34,322 nucleotides of DNA from Parvularculales bacterium (GCA_036881865.1 JBAJNM010000017.1:1-34322); one strand, 5' to 3'; shown: positions 17,108 through 25,231, counted from the first letter of the stretch. A program made the numbers and translations. Notes: generated from the letters alone by a model not told the origin.

Positions 17108-17537
17108 TGGTTGTCCGCCGTCCCAGCATTTTGAACACTCCCGTGCCCGTCATAATCGTCCGCTCCTCACACCACAGCCTGCCTTGTACCGTGACAAAAT
17201 CGTCATGAATTGATGTTATCTCTCCTTTGCCCTGTACCCAGTCCCCCGGTTTTGCAGGACTTATAAAATCCGTCAGCAAGCGCACCGTAATCCAATACCG
17301 ACCATACCGTTCACCGATAATATGGCCAAAAGCCATATCGGCAAAGGCCATCAGCATACCGCCATGACAATCCCGCCTGCCATTCGAATGACGTGTTGCA
17401 ACCCGAAACCCCCGGATACCGCCTTCCTTTTGGTAAAACGGCCCCATGATATCGCTGAAGCCCTCACGCCCATGCCACGTTACACGCTCAAACCCGTCAG
17501 GGGCGTCCTCTGCAAGGGATATGTTTCCATCAGACAC
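17100..17537 (-). CDS. Hotdog-fold thioesterase, PaaI type
   Basis: A 145-residue single hotdog domain. The PaaI/4HBT motif is visible as HGGMLMAFADMAFG (residues about 58-71) with the catalytic-type Asp in the following helix. RLLTDFISPAKPGDWVQGKG is the central strand region. Members hydrolyse acyl- or aryl-CoA thioesters. The start abuts the DUF1244 stop exactly and its end overlaps the alpha/beta hydrolase, so these three genes look like one transcript. Confidence 0.85.
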   Translation of the reverse strand: MSDGNISLAEDAPDGFERVTWHGREGFSDIMGPFYQKEGGIRGFRVATRHSNGRRDCHGGMLMAFADMAFGHIIGERYGRYWITVRLLTDFISPAKPGDWVQGKGEITSIHDDFVTVQGRLWCEERTIMTGTGVFKMLGRRTTND

Positions 17538-17852
17538 CTATTTGCCGGTCTCCTGAACCGCCTTAAAAGCCTCTACCTGCTCCAGCGTTGCCTCCTTCTG
17601 ATAACGCGCCTTCCAATCAGAAAATGGCATGCCGTAAACACGCTCCCGCGCCTCATCCCGCGAAAGAGAAACACCCCGCTCCGTACCTGCCTCCTGCAAC
17701 CAATCCGACAAACAATTACGGCAGAATCCCGCTTGAATCATCAAATCAATGTTTTGAACATCATGACGCCCGCGTAAGTGCTCTACCAACCGGCGAAATG
17801 CCGCCGCCTCCATCGCTATAAGCGTATCTTCATCTACTGTTGTCATTTTCAT
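17538..17852 (-). CDS. DUF1244 family protein
   Basis: A 104-residue helical protein with the family hallmark GFCRNCLSDW (Cys 44 and 47, a CxxC pair that could bind a metal) and a conserved YGMPFSDWKARYQ segment. Function is unknown. AAAGGGA precedes the ATG at 17852; a second ATG two codons later has better spacing. The family recurs in alphaproteobacteria near N-formylglutamate amidohydrolase, DUF1036 and pyruvate kinase genes, and all three are neighbours here. Confidence 0.88.
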   Translation of the reverse strand: MKMTTVDEDTLIAMEAAAFRRLVEHLRGRHDVQNIDLMIQAGFCRNCLSDWLQEAGTERGVSLSRDEARERVYGMPFSDWKARYQKEATLEQVEAFKAVQETGK

Positions 17853-17915
17853 ATTCCCTTTGACTCTCTATAACGTAAACTCAGTTACGGTGATACCGTC
17901 ACGGGAGCTTCTTCG

Positions 17916-18746
17916 TTAAGAAGCCTCCCATGATCTGTCATGACGGGATCCATAGTGACATATTGCACGAATTTCAGGCTGCACCAACAAAGGACGCAAC
18001 AAATCCGCCAACCGCTCAGCCCAGACAGATTGCCCTGATGCATCCCCGATTAAATCATGACGCAACTCTACCAAAACATGCGCCCGCCCCCGAGCCGTAC
18101 CATGGCGATACATCGTATCTCCCGGCAAATCTCCGCTATAAGGCTTATTATCACCCACACACAGACCCGACACAGAACGCAACCCTTCAAGAAGCGGTGT
18201 AACCATACGATCGTCTTTGTCCCACAAAATGCCCACATGCCAAGGCCGCTCTTTACCCCTCCAGATCGGCGTAAAACTATGCACAGAAAATAGCACCGGT
18301 GTGGTTTCTTCCACACTCAGCCGATTAATCTCTTCATCAATCGCCCGATGATAAGGTTCATACCAATCCTCTATTCGCATTGCGATCTCATCTGCCGTAA
18401 GGTTTTGATTGCCCGGAACAGGGCGGCCATCAGAGAGTTCCATAATCAACGTCGGATCAACTAACCCCCGATTGGCATCAATAAAAAGACGGGAAAAACC
18501 ACACAGAATAGCCGGGCACTCAAGAGCCTCCGCCACCTGTCGCGCTACATGCGCCGCACCCACATCATAAGCAATATGGTTGGCGAACTCGGCAGGCTCC
18601 AACCCAAGAGACCCATAGCCTTGAGGCAGAGCATTAGAGGCATGGTCACAGACAACCACCGCACCAGCATTCTTATGACCCGCAGTGCACTCAAAGGGCG
18701 CAGATGCTATAGGGGGAAGAGTCTCAAATGTGGAGGAGGGTGGCAT
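17916..18746 (-). CDS. N-formylglutamate amidohydrolase family protein
   Basis: A 276-residue zinc-type amidohydrolase family member. Diagnostic segments are VVVCDHASNALP, HIAYDVGAAHVARQ, SRLFIDANRG, SVHSFTPIW and GRAHVLVELRHDLIG. In histidine degradation HutG-like members release formate from N-formylglutamate, but most proteins of this family lie outside hut clusters, as here, and their substrate is unproven. The start has no clear ribosome binding site. It diverges from DUF1036-pyk. A second, distinct family member lies at 25820. Confidence 0.85.
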   Translation of the reverse strand: MPPSSTFETLPPIASAPFECTAGHKNAGAVVVCDHASNALPQGYGSLGLEPAEFANHIAYDVGAAHVARQVAEALECPAILCGFSRLFIDANRGLVDPTLIMELSDGRPVPGNQNLTADEIAMRIEDWYEPYHRAIDEEINRLSVEETTPVLFSVHSFTPIWRGKERPWHVGILWDKDDRMVTPLLEGLRSVSGLCVGDNKPYSGDLPGDTMYRHGTARGRAHVLVELRHDLIGDASGQSVWAERLADLLRPLLVQPEIRAICHYGSRHDRSWEAS

Positions 18747-18803
18747 ATTTATTGGCCGGACGGAAGATAGCTGATAGACTCTTACGCGTTTGTTCCTTAC
18801 GGG

Positions 18804-18841
18804 TTATCATTGTTTTTCAGGTAGTAGCACAACAATGATAA
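18804..18841. repeat. Perfect 11-bp inverted repeat upstream of DUF1036-pyk
   Basis: TTATCATTGTT (18804-18814) is repeated as AACAATGATAA (18831-18841) with a 16-base spacer. The centre-to-centre distance is 27 bases. It lies in the divergent region between the amidohydrolase and DUF1036, 32 bases before the DUF1036 ATG. It could be a binding site for a dimeric regulator or a hairpin in the leader RNA. The lack of a T-run after it argues against a simple terminator. Confidence 0.7.
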
Positions 18842-18873
18842 GCAAGACAACAAAACAAAGCCGGAGCGCAAAA

Positions 18874-19326
18874 ATGCAAAATGAACAAATCAAAACACAT
18901 CGTCCCCTCGTTGTAGTTCTCATAGCGATAGTATGGACTTGTTTTAGCGCTCAAGAATCGCAAGCCGACTTGGTTTTGTGTAATGAGACGAAAAATCGGG
19001 TGGGCGTTGCTATTGGCTATCATAATGCTCAAGACTGGATAAGTGAGGGATGGTGGACTATCTCCGGTGGCTCGTGCAATATCCTGTTGAAGGGTGATTT
19101 AAGCGCTCGCTATTATTACATCCACGCTACAGATTATGATGAATACCGCACATGGGAGGGATCGGCACGTCTGTGCACATCAAATCAAGAGTTTATTATT
19201 GTCGGACGACAAAGATGCGTTGAGCGTGATTTTGACGAAGAGGGTTTTCGGGAAGTTGATGTCGGTGAGGCGACCGACTGGACATATAAGCTCACCCCCG
19301 GAACAGCTAACACCCCTAAACCATGA
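18874..19326 (+). CDS. DUF1036 family secreted protein
   Basis: A 150-residue protein with an N-terminal signal sequence (positively charged MQNEQIKTHR, then hydrophobic PLVVVLIAIVWTCFSA, cleavage probably near QADL). The mature part begins with the family's LVLCNETKNRVGVAIGYH and continues EGWWTISGGSCNILL. It has four cysteines suited to two disulfides in the periplasm. Function is unknown. The ATG at 18874 is preferred because CGGAG lies seven bases before it and the signal sequence starts there; longer in-frame starts (18790, 18835) run into the inverted repeat. Its stop overlaps the pyk start by four bases (ATGA). Confidence 0.82.
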   Translation: MQNEQIKTHRPLVVVLIAIVWTCFSAQESQADLVLCNETKNRVGVAIGYHNAQDWISEGWWTISGGSCNILLKGDLSARYYYIHATDYDEYRTWEGSARLCTSNQEFIIVGRQRCVERDFDEEGFREVDVGEATDWTYKLTPGTANTPKP

Positions 19327-20762
19327 TGGTTCTCCCGCACCGTTCGGCACGAAACGTCAAAATCATAGCAACGCTAGGGCCTTCATGTAAAGACTATGAC
19401 ATCATTCGCAACCTGCATTTGGCGGGAGCGGATACGTTTCGGCTCAACATGAGTCATCAGTCTCGTGAGAATTTGCGCCACTTCCACACAATACTGCGTG
19501 CCGTAGAACAAGACGTAGAGCGGCCTATTGGTATTTTGGTTGACTTGCAGGGACCAAAGCCCCGCATTGGCCGATTGAGCGGCGGCGAGGCGGTGCTTAC
19601 GGCCGGAGAGTCTTTTCGCCTTGATTTAGAAGAGACCCCTGGCGACAACCGCCGTGCACCCCTGCCTCATGAAGATATTATTGCAACCCTATCACTTGGG
19701 GACCTGATTTTGCTGGATGATGGACGATTAAAACTTCGCACCACAGCCTGTGACAAACGTGGCGTTGATACTATCATTGAAGAGGGTGGAGTACTATATG
19801 ACCGCAAGGGTATTAATTTGCCGGATACTACCTCCCCTGCAGTTCCCTTAACCCCAAAAGATAACGCCGATATTGATGAAGCACTGTCTCTTGGAGTGGA
19901 CTGGATAGCGCTTTCTCTGGTGCAACACCCTGAAGATGTGCGCTCTTTGCAAGAGCGGGTGAAAAACAGAGCCGCCATCATGGCAAAAATTGAAACACCC
20001 TCAGCCCTCAATACGCTAGATGGTATTATTGATGTAGCCGATGGCATTATGATTGCCCGCGGGGATTTGGGTGTAGAACTGCCCATAGAACAGGTTCCCG
20101 GGTGGCAAAAGCAAATCACCCGACGTTGCCGTCGAGCCGGAAAGCCGGTTGTTGTAGCAACCCAGATGCTGGAATCCATGATTACCTCTCCCCTGCCTAC
20201 CCGCGCTGAAGTGTCGGACGTAGCCACAGCCGTCTTTGAGGGTGCAGATAGTATTATGCTATCAGCTGAATCGGCCACTGGTGCTCATCCTGTTGAGGCA
20301 GTGCGCATGATGGACTCCATCGCCAAATCCGTTGAAACCCACACCACCTATTCCGGCATTCTTAATGCCCAACGCGCCAAGCCTGAACCTACCGGTCCGG
20401 ATGCCATTAGTGCCGCTGCCTATACCATAGCCCTTACTCTAAATACGGCAGCTATTTTGTGCTACACCACCTCCGGCTCCACAGGTTTGCGAGTTGCCAG
20501 AGAGCGTCCGCCCATTCCGACACTAGCTCTCACCCCCAACCATCACACGGCACGGCGTTTAGCTCTGGTTTGGGGTCTACGCTGCATTTTGACCGAAGAC
20601 CCTAGCAGTCTTGATGATATGGTGGCCCGCGCTTGCGCTATTGCCGTCCAGGAAGGACATGCTACTAAGGGCGATAAAATTATCATTACCGCAGGTGTTC
20701 CCCTTGGAACTCCGGGAGCAACTAACATGTTACGGGTAGCAGATATTGAGGGGGACGAATAG
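19323..20762 (+). CDS. pyk: Pyruvate kinase
   Basis: Converts phosphoenolpyruvate and ADP to pyruvate and ATP. The 479-residue length is standard. Motifs are KIIATLGPSC at the N-terminus, FRLNMSH, the active-site IMAKIETPSAL and IMIARGDLGVELP, then VVATQMLESMITSPLPTRAE, the family signature. The C-terminal allosteric domain is complete. Translation is coupled to DUF1036 by an ATGA overlap, an unusual partner for a core glycolytic enzyme but one I recall in related genomes. It is convergent with rpmJ, 35 bases apart. Confidence 0.97.
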   Translation: MMVLPHRSARNVKIIATLGPSCKDYDIIRNLHLAGADTFRLNMSHQSRENLRHFHTILRAVEQDVERPIGILVDLQGPKPRIGRLSGGEAVLTAGESFRLDLEETPGDNRRAPLPHEDIIATLSLGDLILLDDGRLKLRTTACDKRGVDTIIEEGGVLYDRKGINLPDTTSPAVPLTPKDNADIDEALSLGVDWIALSLVQHPEDVRSLQERVKNRAAIMAKIETPSALNTLDGIIDVADGIMIARGDLGVELPIEQVPGWQKQITRRCRRAGKPVVVATQMLESMITSPLPTRAEVSDVATAVFEGADSIMLSAESATGAHPVEAVRMMDSIAKSVETHTTYSGILNAQRAKPEPTGPDAISAAAYTIALTLNTAAILCYTTSGSTGLRVARERPPIPTLALTPNHHTARRLALVWGLRCILTEDPSSLDDMVARACAIAVQEGHATKGDKIIITAGVPLGTPGATNMLRVADIEGDE

Positions 20763-20797
20763 TCCGTCACTCTCTGAAATCTTTCACCTTAAAGCTT

Positions 20798-20923
20798 TTA
20801 TCCCTGACGAGCCTTAAAGCGGCGATTGGTTTTGTTTATGACGTACAGGCGTCCACGCCTGCGCACCAGACGATTATCACGATGCCGACCCCGCAGAGAT
20901 TTCAGTGAATTGCGCACTTTCAT
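20798..20923 (-). CDS. rpmJ: Ribosomal protein bL36
   Basis: A 41-residue, very basic protein beginning [20 protein letters not shown] and ending NRRFKARQG, as in bL36. It lacks the CxxC/CxxxxH zinc site of the canonical form and so is the zinc-free type, like the bL31 in this window. A GAGAG sequence lies eight bases before the ATG, followed by a run of T. It is a free-standing gene outside the large ribosomal operons, downstream of an MFS gene in the same orientation. Confidence 0.93.
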   Translation of the reverse strand: MKVRNSLKSLRGRHRDNRLVRRRGRLYVINKTNRRFKARQG

Positions 20924-21013
20924 GAAAAAAACTCTCTTTTACTTTTATATCACTCTTCACAAGCCGGAAGCGCTCTGCAGACTTAACACACGGGCAGCCC
21001 CTACTGCAAGAGG

Positions 21014-22327
21014 TTATACTTTATCCTGCTGTTCATCACTATCTGCGATGTCACGCAATCCGCGAACCCGTGGACTGGCGAGCGCATAAAATACCATTAA
21101 AACCATCAGGGCCGCTCCAAGAAAAAATGGGCCCTGAGGATATACTCCATAGAGCGGCATGCCCGTTACAGGGTTCAAAATATGCCCTACTGCCGCCGTC
21201 CCTGCCAAAAGACCCGCCATAGCGCCTTGTTCACGAGAACTCACCAATAAAGACCCCGCTGCCATTAACCCCGGACGCAACATGCCAAACCCCAACCCCG
21301 CAAAAACCAAAGCTCCTGTTAGCACACCATAACTATCCCCCGCCACGAGCAAAACAAACGCCAGAAATGAAAAACCCCCACCCCAGTAGATTAAAGTCAG
21401 TGGCCCCGGATCAAATGACCGAATAAACACCACCTGCACAAACAGCGCCGCCATCGCCATAGCCATAAAAGAGACACCAACCAATTGAGCCGTGTTTTCG
21501 GGAGCCAGTTCCAGAGTATCCATAAAATAAAAAGCTGTAATCTGCATAACTATAGTCTGTGAAAAAGCAAGCGCCACCTCCATAATCAATATGGGAAAAA
21601 TCCGACGGTCCGTTAGTTTTAATCGGACCTGACGCTCCAACGTTCCCATAGGGGCCGTGCGTTCCGGTAAGCGATACCAAACCAGCACCGCGCTGGCGGT
21701 TGCCAAAAAAGACACCACGAAAAACGGTGTGAGAATCCCCAACGAAACTAACATAGAGGCAAACCCGGGCCCGATAACGGTGCCAACTCCAAAGGCTGCC
21801 GCTATAGAGGCCACACCGGCACTTCGTTTAGAACGGGTTGTGCGATCAGCCACATAGGCCTGAGCACCCGGCATGGTGCCGGAGCCAAACGTACCAAAGA
21901 TAGAACGCACCGCAACAAGACAGAAAAAAACTGCCGTCACCCCCAACATTCCCTCAAGACCTGCATAGACGACAAGAGCAAACCCCAGAGTGGAGACGGC
22001 AAACCCAAACAACCCTACAAGAATGATAGGCTTGCGCCCCCATGTGTCGCTACGCCGTCCCCAAAACGGACTCATAACGACCCACAAAACGGCAGACAGT
22101 GCAAAGATGGCCCCTGTCTCAACCTCCGTTAAGCCCAACTCGCGCGCCAGAGGAGGCAAGACGGCAAAAAACAAAGACTGCCCCATCCCCACACACAACA
22201 GGCTGATAAAAAGCGTATTGAATCCCCGTTGGCGCTCCTGAGCCGATGTAACCGCCCCGGAAACCGGTGCCGGAGCACTCCCCCCCGGGGGCGACTGTAT
22301 AAGATAATGTTCATCAGGGGGAGACAT
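21014..22327 (-). CDS. MFS transporter
   Basis: A 437-residue inner-membrane transporter with about 12 helices and a Pro/Ser-rich N-terminal tail of about 35 residues. The motif between helices 2 and 3 is GRRSDTWGRKPI, the MFS motif A. GTFGSGTMPGAQAYVADRTT and GPGFASML match the drug:H+ antiporter pattern (TetA-like) in helices 4 and 5. An efflux role is the inference and the substrate is unknown. The C-terminus ends in charged residues (RDIADSDEQQDKV). No ribosome binding site is clear. Confidence 0.88.
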   Translation of the reverse strand: MSPPDEHYLIQSPPGGSAPAPVSGAVTSAQERQRGFNTLFISLLCVGMGQSLFFAVLPPLARELGLTEVETGAIFALSAVLWVVMSPFWGRRSDTWGRKPIILVGLFGFAVSTLGFALVVYAGLEGMLGVTAVFFCLVAVRSIFGTFGSGTMPGAQAYVADRTTRSKRSAGVASIAAAFGVGTVIGPGFASMLVSLGILTPFFVVSFLATASAVLVWYRLPERTAPMGTLERQVRLKLTDRRIFPILIMEVALAFSQTIVMQITAFYFMDTLELAPENTAQLVGVSFMAMAMAALFVQVVFIRSFDPGPLTLIYWGGGFSFLAFVLLVAGDSYGVLTGALVFAGLGFGMLRPGLMAAGSLLVSSREQGAMAGLLAGTAAVGHILNPVTGMPLYGVYPQGPFFLGAALMVLMVFYALASPRVRGLRDIADSDEQQDKV

Positions 22328-22414
22328 AGGATTTTTATATCATACATCTCTCATACTTTGAGCTTAATCGGTGACCGGCAGGTAGCAAGATTATGGCGTG
22401 ATGATGTTGCGGGT

Positions 22415-22442
22415 TTGCCCAAATCTATCCTTTTAGTACAAT
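22415..22442 (+). promoter_or_regulatory. Candidate promoter for the 22490 membrane protein
   Basis: TTGCCC (22415-22420) and TACAAT (22437-22442) with a 16-base spacer. This places the start about 40 bases before the ATG at 22490. Both boxes are imperfect. It would also transcribe the TauD-type gene downstream. Confidence 0.4.
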
Positions 22443-22489
22443 ACTGCCATTATAGACCTGCCAGCCCACACAAAAGACAGGAGCGTTTT

Positions 22490-22948
22490 ATGACCATCGG
22501 TGACCGGACAGCAAACCTACCCCCCACTCAGGATGAACCCCGACATGAGCCCCCCACCAGTTCTTTCTTCAACCTGACGCCGTTTGACTCTCTTTGGCAG
22601 CAGATGGAGCGGGGAATTCAGATTATCTTCGGTATTGGGCTCATTACCCTGTTTGGATTTCTGGGCGAGGCGTGGGGTGCACCCAATGTGCCTTATGAGG
22701 CAATTTTCCGAACCATCGCGCTGTTTGGCCTGTGTTTTATGTGCACAATTTTTATCACTCCCATGGCCCTTTATCTTTATATGGCCCTTAGACTCTGGAC
22801 AAATCTTTCCGTGGTTCGCATTAACCAAATCCGCACCGGATTGTTTAACATTCTGCTTTTATTTTTAGCCATACTTCTTTACGTTCAGGTAAGAGAGCTC
22901 GTTATCGCTATGGTAGAGGCCCAAGGTCTGGAAGCTTGGGACGACTAA
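22490..22948 (+). CDS. Hypothetical three-helix membrane protein
   Basis: A 152-residue protein that I do not recognise. A polar, Pro-rich N-terminus of about 40 residues is followed by three hydrophobic segments: IIFGIGLITLFGFLGEAWG, FRTIALFGLCFMCTIFITPM running into ALYLYMAL, and LFNILLLFLAILLYVQV. The C-terminal tail is acidic. The start at 22490 is fixed by CAGGAG six bases upstream; the frame is open further upstream, but that extension is not membrane-like. It precedes the TauD-type gene by 33 bases and could be co-transcribed with it. Confidence 0.75.
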   Translation: MTIGDRTANLPPTQDEPRHEPPTSSFFNLTPFDSLWQQMERGIQIIFGIGLITLFGFLGEAWGAPNVPYEAIFRTIALFGLCFMCTIFITPMALYLYMALRLWTNLSVVRINQIRTGLFNILLLFLAILLYVQVRELVIAMVEAQGLEAWDD

Positions 22949-22981
22949 CATCAAATAAACCAATCTCAGGAGAGCAACCTC

Positions 22982-23824
22982 ATGGCTTTAAAAAAAATTG
23001 ACATAGAACCTCTCTCCAGCGCTATGGGTGCGACCATCACCGGCGTTGATTTATCCGATAATCTGGACAATGAAACCGTGGACGATATCCATCAGGCACT
23101 TCTGGATAATCACGTAATCTTTTTCCGCGACCAGACGCTCACTCCCGAACGGCACAAGATGTTCGGACGGCACTTTGGTTCTCTCAACATTCACCCTTAC
23201 GTTAAGGGCATGGCGGACCATGAAGAGGTTATGGAAATCATCAAAGAGCCGGAAGAGAAGGTGAACTTCGGCGGGGGATGGCATTCGGATATGTCTTTTC
23301 TGGAGGAACCCGCCATGGGCTCCATTCTTTATGCCGTGGAGACACCACCGATTGGGGGCGATACGCTATTTGCCAACCAGCATCTTGCCTATGAAACTCT
23401 CTCGGACGGCATGAAAGATATGCTGGGTGGCCTTGTCGCCATTCACACCGCAGGCGAGGAATACAGCCGAAAAGGCCATTCTGCACAACAAAGAGTATCT
23501 ATGGATGTTAAACAGATAGATGAGGCACCCACTTATGAGCATCCCGTTGTGCGCACTCATCCTCAGACCGGACGCAAGGCGCTGTATGTCAATCGCGGTT
23601 TCACAATACGTTTCAAAAACATGACCCGTGCCGAAAGTAAACCCTTGCTAGATTATCTCTATAAACATTCAACCCGCGAACCGTTCACGTGCCGCTTTCG
23701 ATGGCAACCAGGCTCTATTGCTTTTTGGGATAACCGCTCCGTTCAGCATTATGCCTTAAACGATTATCACGGCCACCGCCGCCATATGCGCCGTGTCACC
23801 ATTAACGGCGACCGTCCTTTTTAA
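22982..23824 (+). CDS. TauD/TfdA-family Fe(II)/2-oxoglutarate dioxygenase
   Basis: A 280-residue non-haem iron dioxygenase. The iron ligands are H101 and D103 (GWHSDMSF) and H256 (SVQHYA). The Arg that binds 2-oxoglutarate is among the arginines of HRRHMRR near residues 266-271. The N-terminus GATITGVDLSDNLDNE is typical of TauD. Known members oxidise taurine, alkylsulfates, phenoxyacetates and other acids. The substrate pocket cannot be read here, and no sulfonate transporter is nearby. CAGGAGAG lies seven bases before the ATG. Confidence 0.9.
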   Translation: MALKKIDIEPLSSAMGATITGVDLSDNLDNETVDDIHQALLDNHVIFFRDQTLTPERHKMFGRHFGSLNIHPYVKGMADHEEVMEIIKEPEEKVNFGGGWHSDMSFLEEPAMGSILYAVETPPIGGDTLFANQHLAYETLSDGMKDMLGGLVAIHTAGEEYSRKGHSAQQRVSMDVKQIDEAPTYEHPVVRTHPQTGRKALYVNRGFTIRFKNMTRAESKPLLDYLYKHSTREPFTCRFRWQPGSIAFWDNRSVQHYALNDYHGHRRHMRRVTINGDRPF

Positions 23825-23835
23825 GGAAACTTTGC

Positions 23836-24642
23836 CTACAAATTAAAGATACGTTGCGCCGTGCCGCCAAGAAAGGCCGCTCGCGCATCAGGCTCCAGCC
23901 CAAGCCCCTCTAAACCGTCAAGAGCTTGTGCGGCCGTAATCATGGGATAATTTGTCCCAAATAATACCTTTCCCCCTCCACGACCTGCCATGAACCGAAT
24001 CAGTTCCGGCGGATATCTGCTGATCGTATAAGCTGACGTATCAATGTAGACATTCTCATGTTTTGTTGCCACCGCAACGGCTTCCTCCGTCCACGGATAG
24101 CCTATATGCCCCCCCACAATCACAAGGTCCGGAAAATGCAACGCTACCTGATCCAGATAAATAGGCCGCCCCACCTCCGAGGGCATTAACGGCCCCGTAT
24201 GACCAATTTGCGTGCAAAAAGGAACCCCTTCTTCAATACAGGCTACATAAACCGGATAATACCGACTGTTCGTCGGAGGCACTTCCCACAACCACGGCAA
24301 AACCCTGATGGCCTTAAAACCATAATCACGTACGCATCTGCGCACCTCGGCTATGGCCTCCATGGGTTTGCTAATATCAACGGACCCCACCCCGACCAAC
24401 CTGTCCGGAAACTCACCAACAAATTGTGCAACCTCCTCATTTGAAATCATGACGTTGCGGGGAGCCACCCATGCGCTGATTAACATGCGATCAACGCCTG
24501 CCTTGTCCATCATGCCAACGGTTTCGGAGACCGGCAGTTCTTCGGTAAGGGGCGACTCTCTTGTCCAGCGTCTTAAAGAGTCAAAAATCACATCCTGACT
24601 ATGACGCAACGTCGGGTGTTGTCCCCAAGCATCTATAATCAT
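23836..24642 (-). CDS. Amidohydrolase family protein (ACMSD-like)
   Basis: A 268-residue TIM-barrel hydrolase/decarboxylase of the amidohydrolase-2 family. The beginning MIIDAWGQHPT takes the place of the usual HxH metal motif, so the first His is replaced by Gln. Later ligands are H in QIGHTGP, H in IVGGHIGYPW and D in VYIDTSAY, and FGTNYP replaces the common FGSDxP. The start is set at ATG 24642, which has GAGAGGAAA upstream; a start 27 bases earlier adds MPNRERKPA and is less likely. It is convergent with the TauD-type gene, 11 bases apart. The two may act on one compound, but that is inference. Confidence 0.83.
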   Translation of the reverse strand: MIIDAWGQHPTLRHSQDVIFDSLRRWTRESPLTEELPVSETVGMMDKAGVDRMLISAWVAPRNVMISNEEVAQFVGEFPDRLVGVGSVDISKPMEAIAEVRRCVRDYGFKAIRVLPWLWEVPPTNSRYYPVYVACIEEGVPFCTQIGHTGPLMPSEVGRPIYLDQVALHFPDLVIVGGHIGYPWTEEAVAVATKHENVYIDTSAYTISRYPPELIRFMAGRGGGKVLFGTNYPMITAAQALDGLEGLGLEPDARAAFLGGTAQRIFNL

Positions 24643-24777
24643 CGCGGGTTTCCTCTCTCTATTCGGCAAAAATGGCGGGCGTGGTTGAGGTTGAACTTAT
24701 GTTCCTTACGATGTCAACTGTGTCAAAGATTCTAGCGCTTTAGATTGTTGTTCAGGTATATAAAATTGGCAAAAATC

Positions 24778-24805
24778 TTTACAAAAACAGAGAAGCGCTT
24801 ATGTT
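24778..24805 (+). promoter_or_regulatory. Promoter for tRNA-Val
   Basis: TTTACA (24778-24783) and TATGTT (24800-24805) with a 16-base spacer. The predicted start is about nine bases before the mature tRNA 5' end, the usual layout for a monocistronic tRNA gene. Confidence 0.6.
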
Positions 24806-24821
24806 AGCAGGTTCATCATTG

Positions 24822-24898
24822 GGGCGGTTAGCTCAGTTGGTTAGAGCGTTCGCTTGACATGCGAGAGGTCGTTGGTTCGAATCCAGTACCGCCCACCA
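24822..24898 (+). tRNA. tRNA-Val(GAC)
   Basis: A 77-base cloverleaf with the CCA end encoded. The acceptor stem pairs GGGCGGT with ACCGCCC, the D arm is GCTC/GAGC, and the anticodon loop TTGACAT carries GAC at 24856-24858. The T loop is TTCGAAT. GAC reads the valine codons GUC and GUU. No repeat of its 3' end occurs in the following sequence, so there is no sign of an integrated element using it as an attachment site. Confidence 0.97.
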
Positions 24899-25231
24899 TT
24901 TTATTGAATTGAAACCAATCGCCTGGTTTTCCCCAATGTTTTCCACAATCCTCCGTGGTCACAAACAAGGCCCCACGGAGGGGACGAATTGCATGGTATT
25001 ACTAGGATATCCAAGGTGTATCGCCCTGATCCGCAATAGCTACTGGAACGCCGGGGCGCATGCTCAGGCTGCCGAACGGGAAGGTTCTGCACATTTTTAT
25101 ATCCCTTGACTCCTATCCTCCACCGTCAATTACCATCACATCTGCTTTTTTCATGACTTTTCAGCGATGGCTGATAATTGATGAGTAGTTCAAACCAATT
25201 GCTAAGATTGGTTATTAAGGATACTCTGCCA
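24899..25231. other. Intergenic region behind tRNA-Val with RNA-like structure
   Basis: 333 bases with no convincing gene. A perfect 9-bp hairpin, CCTCCGTGG (24950-24958) and CCACGGAGG (24973-24981), encloses a 14-base loop. Further on are the palindromic GGATATCC (about 25006-25013) and a GC-rich block (about 25049-25085). A second hairpin near 25190, AACCAAT/ATTGGTT around a 7-base spacer, lies just past the DoxX stop and has no T-run on either strand. Short open frames exist on both strands, but neither resembles a protein I know. A small RNA is possible; I could not match it to SRP RNA, tmRNA, RNase P or 6S RNA. Confidence 0.4.

Noticed and set aside
19667-20278. A 203-codon open frame antisense to pyk
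   Set aside because: It lies wholly inside the strongly conserved pyruvate kinase gene, is Ser-rich with no known motif, and fits the pattern of an antisense shadow.
22229-22489. Upstream in-frame extension of the 22490 membrane protein
   Set aside because: It is out of character with the rest, crosses a likely promoter and overlaps the MFS gene start. CAGGAG before 22490 gives a better start.
24901-25109. Open frames of 60-66 codons on both strands behind tRNA-Val
   Set aside because: Neither gives a protein with recognisable motifs, both have weak start contexts, and they overlap each other across the hairpin. They are more likely chance frames in noncoding sequence.
24899-25110. 6S RNA, tmRNA or SRP RNA behind tRNA-Val
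   Set aside because: The SRP core, the tmRNA T-loop and tag, and the usual gene neighbours of these RNAs in alphaproteobacteria are absent. Only a general structured region can be supported.
24822-25231. Integration site of a mobile element at tRNA-Val
   Set aside because: No repeat of the tRNA 3' end, integrase or phage gene follows.
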